From NCBI GenBank assembly GCA_037447655.1, contig JBBHKE010003117.1, forward strand, positions 179,557 to 243,556: DNA of 64,000 bases. The letters run 5' to 3'. Made by a program: the position numbers and the translations under genes. Numbering within the stretch: the stretch's first letter is position 1; each line of letters opens with the position of its first letter. The stretch comes from Zygnema cylindricum (taxonomy: Eukaryota; Streptophyta; Zygnematophyceae; Zygnematales; Zygnemataceae). The notes beneath the pieces were generated by a model. That model saw nothing but the letters and a program-made list of their open reading frames with translations, made no database searches and was not told where the DNA came from. Shown here in pieces: positions 11,852 to 23,363 of this stretch.

Positions 11852-12194
11852 CCGTAATTTCAGTGTTGGCGTCACGTACGGTGTTCGTACATGCTACGCA
11901 TTGTACTATCGCATTGTACATGGTAAAGACCATGACGATGCCAAGAGGATGGTTTAATTCGCGTTTCGTTCATGTAAGGGGTTTGATTAAGCGTAAAAGT
12001 TTCACATTGATTTGGGCATTTGATCTCAATCTAATGAACGATATGGATGAATGGACTGAATATATCATGTAGTATTAAATATTTTAATGTTAAATCTAGA
12101 ATACACATTAAGCCATTAGCATTATTCAACCATTATTCGTTTAAACAAAATACTAATGGTTTTTGTTTATTTTATATGAAGGTGTTGCATGTCT
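11852..12194. other. Spacer without recognised feature
   Basis: Contains short frames only. No domain, splice structure or repeat recognised. Confidence 0.4.
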
Positions 12195-12790
12195 ATTATT
12201 TTTTGATAGTTAGAAAATATTGATTACTTTAAATAATTTTTTTTGTTTTCAATCAAGCACCTTAGTCGAAGACCCAGATGGTTGCATAAACATCATTATC
12301 AGTTCAAAGGCTGATTAACATTATAATCACTTATTATTTATTAATTTTTGTTGTTTATTATAATATATTGATTACTTTGTTTTTTTTTTTTTTTTGTGAT
12401 CAACTAACTTAATCCTAAGACTTAGAAGGTTGCATAAACATCACTATCAGCTCGGAGGCTGACCAACATTACAAACACTTGTTTTCATTCATAATACCTG
12501 TTTGTTAGATTACATTGTTACTTTGAAAAAAAAATGTTTTTTCGATCAACCAACTTAGTCTAAAGACCAAGAAAGTTGTTGAGCATCATTATCAGTTCAA
12601 AGGCTGATGAACATTACAAACATTGGTATATACATTTGGTTTAAATACAACACAAATACTTTGACTAGTTTGTTTTGGTGAAACTTTATTACTTTGTTTT
12701 TTTTTTATATGACCAACATTTTAAATATTAGCTTTTTTTTTAAATAAAATACAAATACTTTGAATACTTTGTTTTGGTGATACTTTGATT
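12195..12790. repeat. Tandem repeat, period about 145 bp, three full units
   Basis: Units contain TTAGTC(G/T)AAGACC, GTTGCATAAACATC, ATTATCAGTTCAAAGGCTGA and AACATTA(T/C)AA, and end in ATTACTTTG plus a T-run. Cores fall near 12262, 12408 and 12556, with a partial unit before the microsatellite. No function evident. Confidence 0.7.
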
Positions 12791-12792
12791 AC

Positions 12793-12813
12793 ATCATCAA
12801 CAACATCATCTTT

Positions 12814-12852
<39 letters not shown>

Positions 12853-13074
12853 GTCATTATCTTCGTCATCATCATCGTCATCATCATCATCGTCAACATC
12901 ATCATCGTCAACATCTTCATCATCGTCATCACCAGTCATCATCATTATCAACATCACCATCATCATCGTTATCATCATCATCATGATCATCATCTCCATC
13001 ATCATCATCATCATCATCATTATCAACAACATTATCATCATCATCATCATCATTATCATTACATCATCAGCATC

Positions 13075-13106
<32 letters not shown>

Positions 13107-13215
13107 TATCACCATGATCATGATCGTCATCATTATCATCATTATCAACATCATCTACATCATCATCATTACATCATCATTATCATCACCATTACATCAT
13201 CATCATCGTCATCAT
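12793..13215. repeat. (ATC)n microsatellite, about 420 bp
   Basis: Nearly uninterrupted CAT/CATT/CGT triplets. The long frames read through it (poly-Ser/Ile on plus, poly-Asp/Met on minus) are repeat translations, not genes. Confidence 0.95.
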
Positions 13216-13447
13216 CGTCAGCCCATCTTTCAGTAGAAGCAAAAAATGCTATAGAAAAACAAATAACTAATAACTACTATTTATACATTATAATATTTAA
13301 ACTCACAACCAAACAATAATAAGGAAAGAGCACGAAACAAACAATTCCCAAACCCTGTAACATGTAAGCAAAAAAATAGGTTTTCGTGTCATAATGAGCT
13401 TACCTAAAATATAACTCCCAAAAGCCGAAAAAAAAACACACTTACAC

Positions 13448-13855
13448 CTGAATAACATCAGGCCAAAAATCAATCCAAGTGAAATATGGCTGAGTACGGT
13501 CAGCAGTGGGAGCCAACCAGTATATGACATCATTAAAGCAATGGAAATCGAATTTGCTGACGACGCAGGCCAGCACGTGCAGATTCGGCTTCCCTTCCTA
13601 GTGGTGGAAGGTAAGCAATTTGAAATTATGTTGGGTATGGCTACGTGGACAAGGTTGAACATGGAGTTGAGCATCTGGAAGGAACAAGTTACAATTTCAA
13701 AATCGGAAGACCCCGAGGGCACCAAAGTGGTGGTCCTTTTGGATTTATGGAATCGGGGGAAAATGACTGTTTCTGTGGCTAGATTCTATTTGGTGTACTC
13801 TGCATCCACCCCTTCAGAGTTGTTTAATGACTCCACCAATCTCGCGAATTCCATC
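13448..13855 (+). pseudogene. Retropepsin-like region of the gypsy polyprotein (fragment)
   Basis: The frame is open from before 13448 to the TAG at 13856-13858. The segment LPFLVVEGKQFEIMLGMATW resembles the C-terminal half of retroviral-type aspartic proteases, where an F-x-(I/V)-(I/L)-LG-M/x-D/W motif closes the fold. The catalytic DTG/DSG is not visible, so it lies upstream or is lost. The assignment rests mainly on position just before the methyltransferase and RT. Confidence 0.5.
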
Positions 13856-14009
13856 TAGCAATTCCCCATTTCCAAGGGGTGGGAAAGGGAGTATCAAAAC
13901 AGATGGAACAGAGGGCCACCCTTCGGCGGGGAGTGGGAAGGAGCTTTCCCGCCATATCATCCGGGACAGCAAGGTTCATCCAACCCGAACTCCCAACGGT
14001 TCCTAACCC

Positions 14010-15100
14010 TTGAAGGACTTCAACCGACAAGTGGTGTTTCTGGAGATTCCGCCCACAAGACTTCGGATTCTCTCGCTATTTTTCGGCATTAGTTCCGACT
14101 TGGAAGCCGTACTGATAGTTGGATACCAAATAGAAACGTACTCGGCAGTCGATATTGACCCGGACGCCCGTGCAGTCAGTGAGTATCGACTGCAACAGCT
14201 GCACAAACTTTACCCACAACAACTCCCGGTGTTTGCCATGTCTAACTCTCACCATATGCTTCGTCAGAATGTAGACAACATCACGAATTCACATTTGGAG
14301 AAGCTTGGAAGAGTAGACTTGGTGACCGCTGGATGGCCTTGCCATGGGTATTCGGTAGCAGAACAGGGCAGGGACACCAGGATGTGCGTAACAGAACATT
14401 TTTTCAAATGACTCGACTAACACGGTTACAAGAACGCCAGAACACACCAGTGGGGTACGTCTTAGAAAATGTTCACCCCACAGATGATGAAAGGAACAAG
14501 TAGTCAACAGCTGGAACCAAGTGACCAAGGTTCTGGGGACTCCAATAGTGTTTGATGCAGCTAAAGTCGGATCAAGAGCCCACGGAGTTCGGGCTTATTA
14601 GACCAACTTGGCTCCACTTTCCGTCCTCCAACAACTGTTGAAAATACAAGCTCCGAATCCCAACATCACAGTTCAACAGAATCTCGGACCAACGCTTTTG
14701 GCCACCCATGTGACCACAGCTGACCGAACACCCTTTTTCAGTTGCAAAAAACTCGAGAATCCATGAAGGGCCCTCCTAACCCAAGTATCTTTCCCTAACA
14801 ACCATGCTTACCCGAAAGGCGCACCAGTAATGGTCTTTGACAGTAGGCCGCTACTTGGACGACACCAAATATTGAGGAATGGGAACAAGCAATGCGATTT
14901 CGACCAGCAACCACAGAAGCACGAGTGGTGTCAGCCTCAAAAAGGTGCAGTTTAATCGGGCAAAGTATGGATTTGATTGCAACTTCATGGGTGCTGCAAC
15001 ATTCTCTAGCGTTCTCCAGTCTCTAGTCTTCAAAGTCACGTGCAACACACCTTCAAGCTCCACAATTGTCGGCCATGCAAGCAACTCTACAGCTTGAGGG
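14010..15100 (+). pseudogene. Cytosine-5 DNA methyltransferase domain captured in a retrotransposon (broken)
   Basis: C5-MTase motifs appear in canonical order across broken frames: motif I LRILSLFFGISSDLEAVL (from about 14061), an acidic strand-2 segment AVDIDPDARAVSEYR, motif IV TAGWPCHGYS with the catalytic Cys (about 14325), motif VI as YVLENVHPTDDE (about 14457), motif VIII near SRAHGVRAY (about 14573), and motif X LIGQSMDLIATSW (about 14955). The linear order excludes the permuted DRM type. The motif I and IV context is most like DNMT3. Frame changes occur near 14390 and several stops follow. Role by inference: methylating element copies or host chromatin around them. Confidence 0.82.
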
Positions 15101-15399
15101 GGGAAGAGAGGCAATAAGAAGGGAGAAATTCACCAAATTACATTCAAAGACAACACTGAACCCAAGAGTTTTCTCAATGGGGGGGAGCGGAGGCTCAAAA
15201 CAGGGCAGCTTAGGGGAAGTTGTCAACAGTAGCGTTTTAGCAGCTGAGCAAGGTACAGATCCACAGGTAGAGCTAGAATTTGACATCTCCCTTTGGGGTC
15301 GGCCACCAGAAGCCTTGGCGGCAGTAGAACCTTGGAAGATGGACTGGACTTTAGGGGAACAACTAGACCCACAGCAGAAAGCCCGGCTCTCCAAGGTGT

Positions 15400-16790
15400 T
15401 AGAGGAGAACAGGCATGTGTTCTCCTAGTCTGACACAGATGAAGGGATATATAAGGGGACCCCTTTTCGCGTTGACCTGACAGACGAGACGACAACTGTT
15501 TGGCAGAAATAGTACCCTCTCAGCTTCAAAGAGAAGGAGTTCATGACCGCAAAGGTGCAGACTTTGGTAGAATTTGGGGCTGGTGTAGGAAAACATAGGG
15601 CCACATGGGTATGCCTCGCGAACAGTGCTCCCGCCAAAGAAAAACTCATCCGGAAAAACGGTAGATTTCCGGATGTGTGGGGACTATTAGATGCTCAATG
15701 CGGCAATTGTCTTCGACCGTTATCCCATGCCAACCCCGGAAGAGATCTTCGACTCTCTTGCTGGGGCAAACATTTACTCTACGTTGGATATTAAAAATGG
15801 GTTCCACTTGATTGCAATGGAATTGAAGCACCGAGAGAGGACCCCTTTTTGGGCCGGATCTAGGTTGTATGAATGGGTGTACAGGCCATTTGGCCTCAAA
15901 AATGCACTTGCAAAATTCCAACGGGCCATGGACGAGGCCCTCCGGGGAATTAATTGCGCACGATGTTACATCGACGATGTGATTATTTTCTCCAAGACAT
16001 TCGAGGAACACTTAGAGCATATGCAAATCGTTTTAGGGGCTCTCCAAGCAGCGGGCTTGAAGTGTCACCAGGGGAAGGGCATTTTTGGGGTGCAGAAGAT
16101 CATTTATTTCGGTCATGAGGTAACTCTTGGGACAGTGGGTCCCCACATGGTTAAGGTGGCAGCCCTTGACGCCCTTCCACCCCCGCAAGACATTTTTGCT
16201 CTTCGCAGTTTCCTAGGGCTGACCAACTATTACCGGAGGTTTATCCTCGAATTCAGTAGCCACGCCCAGCCATTGAATCAATTATTTCAAAAGGACCAAA
16301 AGTGGCAGTGGGCGGAAGAACGACAAACTACTTTTCAATTTCCTAAAAGATTCCCTCAAGGATCATCCTGTGCTTCGGATACCCGATCACCAGCGGCCTT
16401 TCCTCCTTTATACTGATTGGAGCAGATTCAGATTGGGAGCAGTTTTGGCTCAATTGGACGATGTAGGGGCTGAGTACGTAGTGGAGTACGCAAGCTAGAA
16501 TAATAACAGAGTCGAGGGGTATTACAGCAGTTACCATAGGGAATTACTTGCGGCAGTGTGGGCCATCCAACATTTCAGGCCTTACCTCTATGGAGTACAC
16601 TTCACCTTTATTACGGATCACCAACCCCTCAAATGGATAATGGAGAACAACAAGTTGACTGGCAAGCTGGGCAAATGGGTTCTCATCTTGCAGGGAAACG
16701 ACTTTAGCATTATTCATTGAGCCGAGGAGATCCATGGGAATGCAGACGAACTCAATAGGAATTCAAACCCTTCCACCAAAGACTCTAGAG
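15400..16790 (+). pseudogene. Gypsy reverse transcriptase and RNase H (frameshifted)
   Basis: RT motifs include VDFRMCGDY before a stop, YPMPTPEEIFDSLAGANIYS, LDIKNGFHLIAM, FGLKNALAKFQRAMDEAL and YIDDVIIFSKTF, the catalytic Y-x-DD. RSFLGLTNYYRRFI marks the gypsy RT/RNase H connection. RNase H continues in another frame after about 16345: LLYTDWSRFRLGAVLAQL, HRELLAAVWAIQHFRPYL and FITDHQPLKW. Frame breaks at about 15570 and 16345 and several stops make it non-functional as read. Confidence 0.9.
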
Positions 16791-16899
16791 GGGCGCGACA
16801 CGATGAAGACCCCGAGCTCAGCTAGGGACTTATCAAGGCTTCTTATGCCATTATTTGGCTGCCTCGAGCTGAAAGGGAACTCTCAACTTTTGCTGCAGA

Positions 16900-18215
16900 C
16901 GTGGTGGGGCAGGCTCCCATAAGAGTCAGCTGCAAGGATATTTGGAATGACCCCGATTCCCTTGGGTCTATCCAAAAAGGTTCCCCTCTTCCACACCTGG
17001 CCGTAATTCACTTGTCCCGGGTTCATACCTGTATGGCGGCGTATGAATGGGACCGACGCATTCTTCTCAAAAAATTGGTTGATGGTACGAGGAAAGTGGT
17101 TCCTCCTCCGGCATATCGTGAAATCCTCATTGTTTGTCTTCACCAGCAATGCGGGCACTTCGGATAGAAACGGACACTGGTCACAAGGTCGTATTGGTGG
17201 CATGGGTTGCGGGCCCAGGTCAATCGTGTGGTGCAGACGTGTCCTTCTTGTGATCGGGTGAAAGCTGCATTTGACAAAATGGGTGGAACTGAACTTCACT
17301 CCCTCCCCATCCGAGGGATGTTTTACTGATGGTCATTGGATCTACTGGGACCACTTCCCACTAGCCGGAGGGGAAATCGTTTTTTTATTGGTAATGAGTG
17401 AACACTTCTTCAAATGGATCGAACTGGTGGTTCTCCCTCGGAAGGAATCCAAAGAAATCGTGGATGCATTCTTGCAGAGGGTGTTGTCCCAATTTTCAGC
17501 CTCTGCCGAAGTTCTGACTGATCAGGGGTCCGAGTTTGCTGGAGAATTTTCTAACCTTCTAGAGAAGTGCCTCATTGACCATTGGTTGACCAGCCGAGAC
17601 CACCCCCAAGCCGACGGTTTGGCCGAAAGGTGCGTATAGACAGTTAAAAGGTCACTACGGAAATATGTTGTGGAAGAAGATTTAGGGGAATGGGACAAAC
17701 GCGTGCTTTGGATTGTCATGGGATACAGATTCAGTAGGCACGCCTCCCTCCATTCTTATACCCCTTACTTCATTCTCTTTGGCCGACATCCCATCCTTCA
17801 TAGAGCTGCATCGGCTAAGGGAGATGTACTTCCTGCGATGGTCAACCGGGGGACTGCGGAGAAGGTGATTGCCGACAAGGCCAAGGTATTTAACCGGGAA
17901 ATGCCTCTGGCTATGGGCAATTTATAGGCTGCTCAGCACAAGGATCAGCTTTGGTATTCCCAACGCAGGAGCGAAAATTATGTCCCTCGGCAACGACGAT
18001 TCATGACTGGGGATTTCGTGTATCGCATGCAACAAAAGAAAGACACTTTGGACATCGCGGACGGAAGGGTGATTCTGAAAGTAGTGGAGGTCTCTAACAA
18101 AGGGGTTTTGACCTTGGAAGGAAAGGATGGCCGCAAAATTAAGGAGAACCAGATCAATGTGGCTCCTTGCTATCTTCGAGGGCTCGAGGACGAACCCACT
18201 TTTCACCCCATCCAC
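16900..18215 (+). pseudogene. Gypsy integrase (frameshifted)
   Basis: A zinc-binding HHCC-like region ends with VVQTCPSCDRVK (about 17230). Catalytic-core pieces follow: SLDLLGPLP in one frame (about 17340), VLTDQGSEFAGEFSNLLEKC (17510) with the second Asp, and DHPQADGLAER (17600) with the Glu. The C-terminal part (17940-18200) has a small SH3-like segment, RRFMTGDFVY. No chromodomain is evident. Confidence 0.85.
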
Positions 18216-18706
18216 CTCGTGTTCCTTGGCCTGCAATGTGTCTTCTTTGCCTGGCTTCTTGCTGGTGTGTGATCGCTGTCATCAAGGGTGACATGACTTT
18301 TGCTTGCCGCGGACTTGGGAGTCCCGCTCTCAATACTTGCACTCCGGGGTATGTGAGCTTGCCTCACCGTTTTTATTTATTTCTATCTTTATTTCTATTT
18401 TTTGGGTCAAGGTGATATTGTTTAATTTGAAAGAGCCGATATTTATTGTTTCTAAATTCTGCGTGGGAGTTATTTGCGCACTGTTTTGGTCGTCCTTGGT
18501 TTCGGTCCGGAGTTCTTCTGTGTCGGAGTGGACGACCACAATTCACTTTTCCATCCTTTGGATAGTAGTCTGGAGTGGAGCATTTAGTGGGCTTCCGAAG
18601 GATTAGAAATTTGGGGGGGTACGGTGTAATTTTTCCTCTTTCACTCGCTCCTTCATTATTACCCACGCATATCCCCAGGGAAGGGAGGGACAGAAAAGAG
18701 CATGGT
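18216..18706 (+). other. 3' untranslated part of the gypsy element, possible polypurine tract and LTR start
   Basis: No coding signal. At 18606-18624 a G-rich run (TTTGGGGGGGTACGG) precedes TGTAATTTTTCC at 18625, which would suit a polypurine tract and a 3' LTR start. The putative LTR would be cut after about 80 bp by the LTR of element A at 18707. Not verifiable without a second copy. Confidence 0.3.
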
Positions 18707-19703
18707 TGTTGAAAGTGATTTATTTTTAGAGTATTTTCTAGGTGTAAATAGGTTAGTATAAAAGGAAAAAGAAAAGGGCAGACAACCTGTTTTCACCTCC
18801 TTTCTCCAACCCCCATACTTGTTGTAGTCACTGAAAGATAGAGAGGTTGGTTAAGCCATGGTTGCCTTAGTTCTGGAGGCAGGACTAAAGAGTGACAAAT
18901 GTAACTTTCAAACTAAAGGTTAAGTCCGGCGGGACTCGAACCTCCGACTGGTAGCAAGTATCTCGAACCAGTCTGTCGTGAAGTCCTATAAAAGACATGG
19001 GGTGTGTTAGTATTTAAACTGATACATGATCCTGAAACCGATTAACTGAAATGTGTACAAAGGACCATAAAACTAGTTAAAGTATTTCAGTGCGGACGTC
19101 ATTTCGCACGAAACAAATGAATCGGACATTTGTTTCGACAGTCGACATTTAATGTCAGATTTAATCAGACGGCGCATATCACTACCTAGATCGCGGAATG
19201 GTCACTTTGACGTTTATGGACGTGGTATGACCTGGCACCACGTGGAGAGATGATATTTGGTCGCGAGAATTCCGGGGAACATACGGACGAGTGGAAAAGT
19301 GACACGCGTGTGGTCTGTGGCCTTGTCGTACACTGGCCGTACAAAAAGGACACAGGCCATAGTATCTTTTTGTACTTTACAATCATGTGATTGGTCCGTA
19401 CTTCAGTAGATAGGGGTCGTGAGAGGGATTTAGGACTTAGGAAAATCTGGTAGATAGTCTTCTCTCTCTAAGAGAGCTTTGTATAAAATTTGCATTTTTG
19501 CTGGCTCATAACTTATCGGCTAGTTGGCTGTTTTCAGTGATTATTTTTGCTACGCACTCAAGGGAGTCCAAGCTGCACAATGGTGCAGTCGAATTGTCCG
19601 TTTGCCATCTTAGGCAGCAGTGATTGTGGCTTGAAGTGGGTTATTTAAACACTATCTACAGGTTGCCTGTATTCTGCTGTCCTATGGAGGACACAGAATT
19701 GCA
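18707..19703 (+). repeat. 5' LTR of copia-like element A (997 bp)
   Basis: Starts TGTTGAAAGTG and ends AGAATTGCA just before the primer-binding site. An inverted relative lies at 51821-52798. It has a hairpin-prone segment with CATACTTGTTGTAGTCACTG (about 18815), an antisense tRNA-like segment (18919-18990; B-box complement GGGACTCGAACC), the palindrome CTCTCTAAGAGAG, then TATAAAA at about 19484. The gag ATG (19684) is inside this repeat. Confidence 0.85.
18919..18990 (-). other. tRNA-like cassette inside LTR A (antisense to the element)
   Basis: Read on the minus strand, CAGACTGGTTCGAGATAC resembles a pol III A box (D-arm) and GGTTCGAGTCCCGCC a B box (T-arm), about 30 nt apart. A full cloverleaf is not clear. 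Equivalent segments sit in the LTRs of D, E, F and A'. Confidence 0.5.
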
Positions 19704-22700
19704 GGTTATGGGCCCACCCTCTAGGGTGCCCACCTTCAATGGATATTGGTTCATCTAGTGGGAAGCCATGATGATGGGAGCTTTGTTCGAAAGACGATAC
19801 TGGGGTATCGTCAGTGGACAAGTGAAACATCCACCTTCGGGAACTCAAGCTGGATTTAGAGGAGTAAGGTTTCCAACAGCTCGACTACTTCCACGGAGGA
19901 GGCAGATGATGGGGAAAGCAATGTGTTAGAAAAGGGGAAAGGGAAGGAGACACCAGTCACTCCTATTCCCACGGCACCGGGAGCGGCGGCGGTGAAGACA
20001 GTGGAGAACGATACTCAAATGTGGGAAGACGTAAACATGGCTGCCAAGAACTTCATTCTAAGGCACCTCACGCAAGCTTTGGCCACTCCTCACATTCAAA
20101 TTTAAAAGGCCGAGGAGTTGTGGGTGAGTTTGGTGGAGATTTATAGAGCTGGAACTATTCAAGAGCTCCAGTTGGTTGAGCAAAAGCTAGTGAGTTACAC
20201 TTACAAAGGAGGAAAGATGTTAGATTACTGTAATGATCTTTCTTGTTTGTATATGGAGATGGAAAGTGCCGGGTGGACAGGTACAATGAAAATGAAAGTT
20301 AACACTCTTATCATGAAGTTACCAAATAAGTACGAGAACAAAGTGTACTAAGTACAGGAAATGAGTGATAGTTCATGGAAGTGGAATTCAGTGGTCGAGA
20401 TGATACTTGTGCAGGAAAACACTATGGAGATTAGGAGAGGAGGAAAGAGTATTCAAGCTCTAGCTGCAAGAGGGGATCGATGGGGGAAGGACCCAAAGAA
20501 ACCGTACAAAGGGGGAAGAGATCAACCAGCAGAACGAAGGCCTCCAAATGGCATTTGTCATTTTTGCAAGAAGTTAGGACACTTTATCGCGGATTGTGTC
20601 CAACTATCGGAGCTGAGGCTCCAAGAGAACCTTGGAGGGGGTTCTTCCGGAGGGAAGGAAAAAGCACTTGTGGTTACAAAAGTGACAAGAGAAACAGATG
20701 ACGAGTCTTCTGAGGAGGATGGGGAGCTTCTTCTTGACGAGAGTCTAGAGAAGAAGGAGATTCCTCGGAGACAGAAGTGTGCCCTTGGAGCAATTCGCGT
20801 AGCTTCACAGGAAGGATGGATCATCGACTCACGTGCATCCATGCATATGTGTTGTGATAAAGAACTCTTCACTAAGCTAAGAAAGATCCCTACTATAGAG
20901 ATAGAGTATGGGGAAGGGAGAGTGGTTTCTACAGATCTACTGGGGTCAATATATCTGAAAGTCTTAGTGGAGGGTAAGACTTCTATAATCATATTTTTAG
21001 ATGTACTCTACATTCCTCAGCTGAGTAAAAATCTTGTCTCTACGTCTGTGTTAGATGAGAAAGAGTTTGATACCTTCACTAGAAAGGGAGTCTTTACAGC
21101 TAAGTATGGGGATGAAGTTTACTTCAGGGCAGATAAGGGTAGCCAAGGAATGTTTAGGCTTAACCTGAGTAATGAAAAGAAGAATGCTTATTATGTTGGT
21201 GTTCCAAAGTTGATGATTTGGCATAAACGATTAGGACATGTGCATTTTAATAGGCTGAGGGAAATCAAAAAGCTTGGGGTAGGAGAAGGCATTCAGTTTG
21301 GGGATAATGAAATGATGGATGATTGTAGTGGCTGTGCTCAATGTAAGGCTCACAGACTACCTTTTCCCAAAGCCGCCACATATAGAGGTGAGAAAGTACT
21401 AGATTTGGTCCACACAGATATTTGGGGACCCACAAAAGTACCTTTGGTTGGAGGAAAGAGATTTATGTTGACAATAATTGATGACAGGTCAAGATACTCT
21501 CGAGTGTGTTTCCTAAAAATAGTCTGAAACATCAACTTCCTTCAAATAATATAAACCTTGGAGTGAGAAGTTGCATGAAACCCCATTATTAGAATAAGGA
21601 GTGATAATGGGGGGGAATATACCTCCAACCAGTTTGAGAATATCTGAGATATGACGGAGTGTAGCACCAGAAAAATGTCCCATATAACCTGGAACAAAAT
21701 GGGGTAGATGAGAGGTTGAATCAAACAGTAGGAGATAGTGCATGTAGTATGTTGGCTGACAAGAAAACAAGTAAAAGATTTTGGGCAGAGGCAACGAACT
21801 GTGCCAACTACATTAAGAACAAAGTCCTTACCTCAGCTGTAAAGGGAGTGACACCTTATGAGAGATGGGTAGGAAGGAAACCAGATATCTCACACCTTAA
21901 AGTGTTCGGTAGCCAAGTTTACAGTCTTGACACGGATAGAAAAAATTGGAAACTAGATGCTAAGGGAAAACCTAGATACTTTGTAAGATATGATGAGGAT
22001 GTTAAAGGATATAGAGTCTATGACTTAGCAAATAAAGATATCATTCTGGTCAAAAACCTAGTTGTCATGGATGAAGGGAAATCATCTGAACCCTTCAAAT
22101 ATACAAAGAAGATAAGAATCAGATTTGAGTTCGAAAGCGAGGAGGACTCGGTCGTTCCCGAAAGGGACATGAGTGAAACTGTGATATCAGACTCAGGGGA
22201 GATCCAAGATACAAGAGACTCACTGGAAACGTCACATACTCCTATGGACCTTGAGAAGATAGAAGAAGTGGGACCAAAACCGGCTTCCATAGACAGGGGA
22301 GCCATTGAGACAATGAGGAGAAATCCAAGACTTCTATCCATTCCAGCTTCGCAGTTTGAGGGAGGGAGAAGGAGCAGCAAAAAGATAAAAAAAAAACAAG
22401 CCGCTCATTAGGTAACTAAGCTATCTTACCTAGATGAGCCTTAGTCTTACTCGGAGGCAGTAAATAGTCCAAAGAAAGAAAGATGGATTAGAGCCATAAA
22501 TGATGAGATGGTCTCCATCATGGAAGCAAATACTTGGGAACTAGCTGATTGTCCTCCAGACAGAAAACCTATTGGGTGTAAATGGGTATTTAAACTAAAA
22601 CTGAACCCAGATAACACCATTGAGAGATATAAGGCTCGATTGGTAGCGTAGGGGATCACCCAAAAGGAGGGGATTGACTATGAGGAGACCTTTGCTCTAG

Positions 22701-23363
22701 TTGTTCAGGTTCCCATCAGTAAGGATTCTCCTCAGTCTAAAAGCAGCGAAAGACATGGAAATTCACCAAATGGATATTAAGACTGCCTTTCTTAATGGTG
22801 AGTTAGAAGAAGAGATATTCATGAGGCAACTAGAGGGATTTGTGGATGAAGGAGAAGAGAGCAAAGTGTGCAGGCTCATCAAGTCTTTATATGGACTGAA
22901 GCAGGCTCCCCGACAATGGAATAAGAAACTAGATGAGTATCTCACCGGTCTGGGGTATATCCGGATCAGTTTTGACCATTATATCTATATGTTTGAGGAT
23001 GAGAATGGTGTCATTTTTATTGCAATTTATGTGGATGATCTGCTTATGCTCAGTAAGTCTTTGGAAAAGATCAATAGGCTACAGAAGAATCTTAGAGGCA
23101 GATTTGATATGAAGGATATAGGTGAGGCAAAATACATTTTGGGGATCCAAATGGAGAGAGATAGGGGGAAAAGGATTATCAAACTTACTTAGCAAGAATC
23201 AATAGCTAATATGCTTGACAAAATTCAGATGGAAAAGGCTAACAGTTGTACCACTCCCATGGACTTGAAAAAAATAAGTGATGGAAGTGTAAGAGGAGTG
23301 ATGATCTTAGATGATCAGATGAGTATACAAGATAGAGAGTTTATGAAGTATATCCCTTATAGA
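19684..23363 (+). pseudogene. Copia-like element A gag-pol (decayed, truncated)
   Basis: Order is Gag, protease, integrase, RT (copia type). Gag starts at 19684 (MEDTELQVMGPPSRVP) and breaks after about 60 codons. A CCHC zinc knuckle (CHFCKKLGHFIADC) lies near 20560. The protease site reads IIDSRASMHMC near 20820, with Arg replacing the Gly of DSGA, which should inactivate it. GAG-pre-integrase (MIWHKRLGHVHFNRLR) and integrase (LVHTDIWGPTKVP) follow; 21520-21715 of the integrase core is scrambled. RT has MDIKTAFLNGELEEEIFMRQ and YVDDLLMLSKS (about 23030). It ends at FMKYIPYR, where the inverted element B' is inserted. Confidence 0.88.
19704..19718 (+). promoter_or_regulatory. Primer-binding site of element A
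   Basis: GGTTATGGGCCCACC is the exact complement of the anticodon stem-loop of plant-type initiator tRNA-Met (GGTGGGCCCATAACC). It begins directly after the LTR ends in CA and encodes part of Gag (VMGPP). Confidence 0.8.

Larger units (their letters stand above)
13441..18706 (+). mobile_element. Degenerate Ty3/gypsy-type retrotransposon with a DNA methyltransferase
   Basis: Order on the plus strand is protease remnant, cytosine-5 DNA methyltransferase, reverse transcriptase, RNase H and integrase. RT before integrase identifies the gypsy arrangement. No 5' LTR or gag is recognised; sequence similarity starts just after the microsatellite region. The 3' limit is set by the LTR of copia-like element A. 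Many frameshifts and stops show it is inactive as sequenced. It differs from the other gypsy family in the window (29168-31304 and 47422-49194). Confidence 0.85.

Noticed and set aside
12721-13117. Long frames rich in Ser/Ile (plus) and Asp/Met (minus)
   Set aside because: They are translations of the (ATC)n microsatellite.
13303-13725. Minus-strand 140-codon frame at the start of the gypsy element
   Set aside because: It is the shadow of the plus-strand protease frame and shows no family features.
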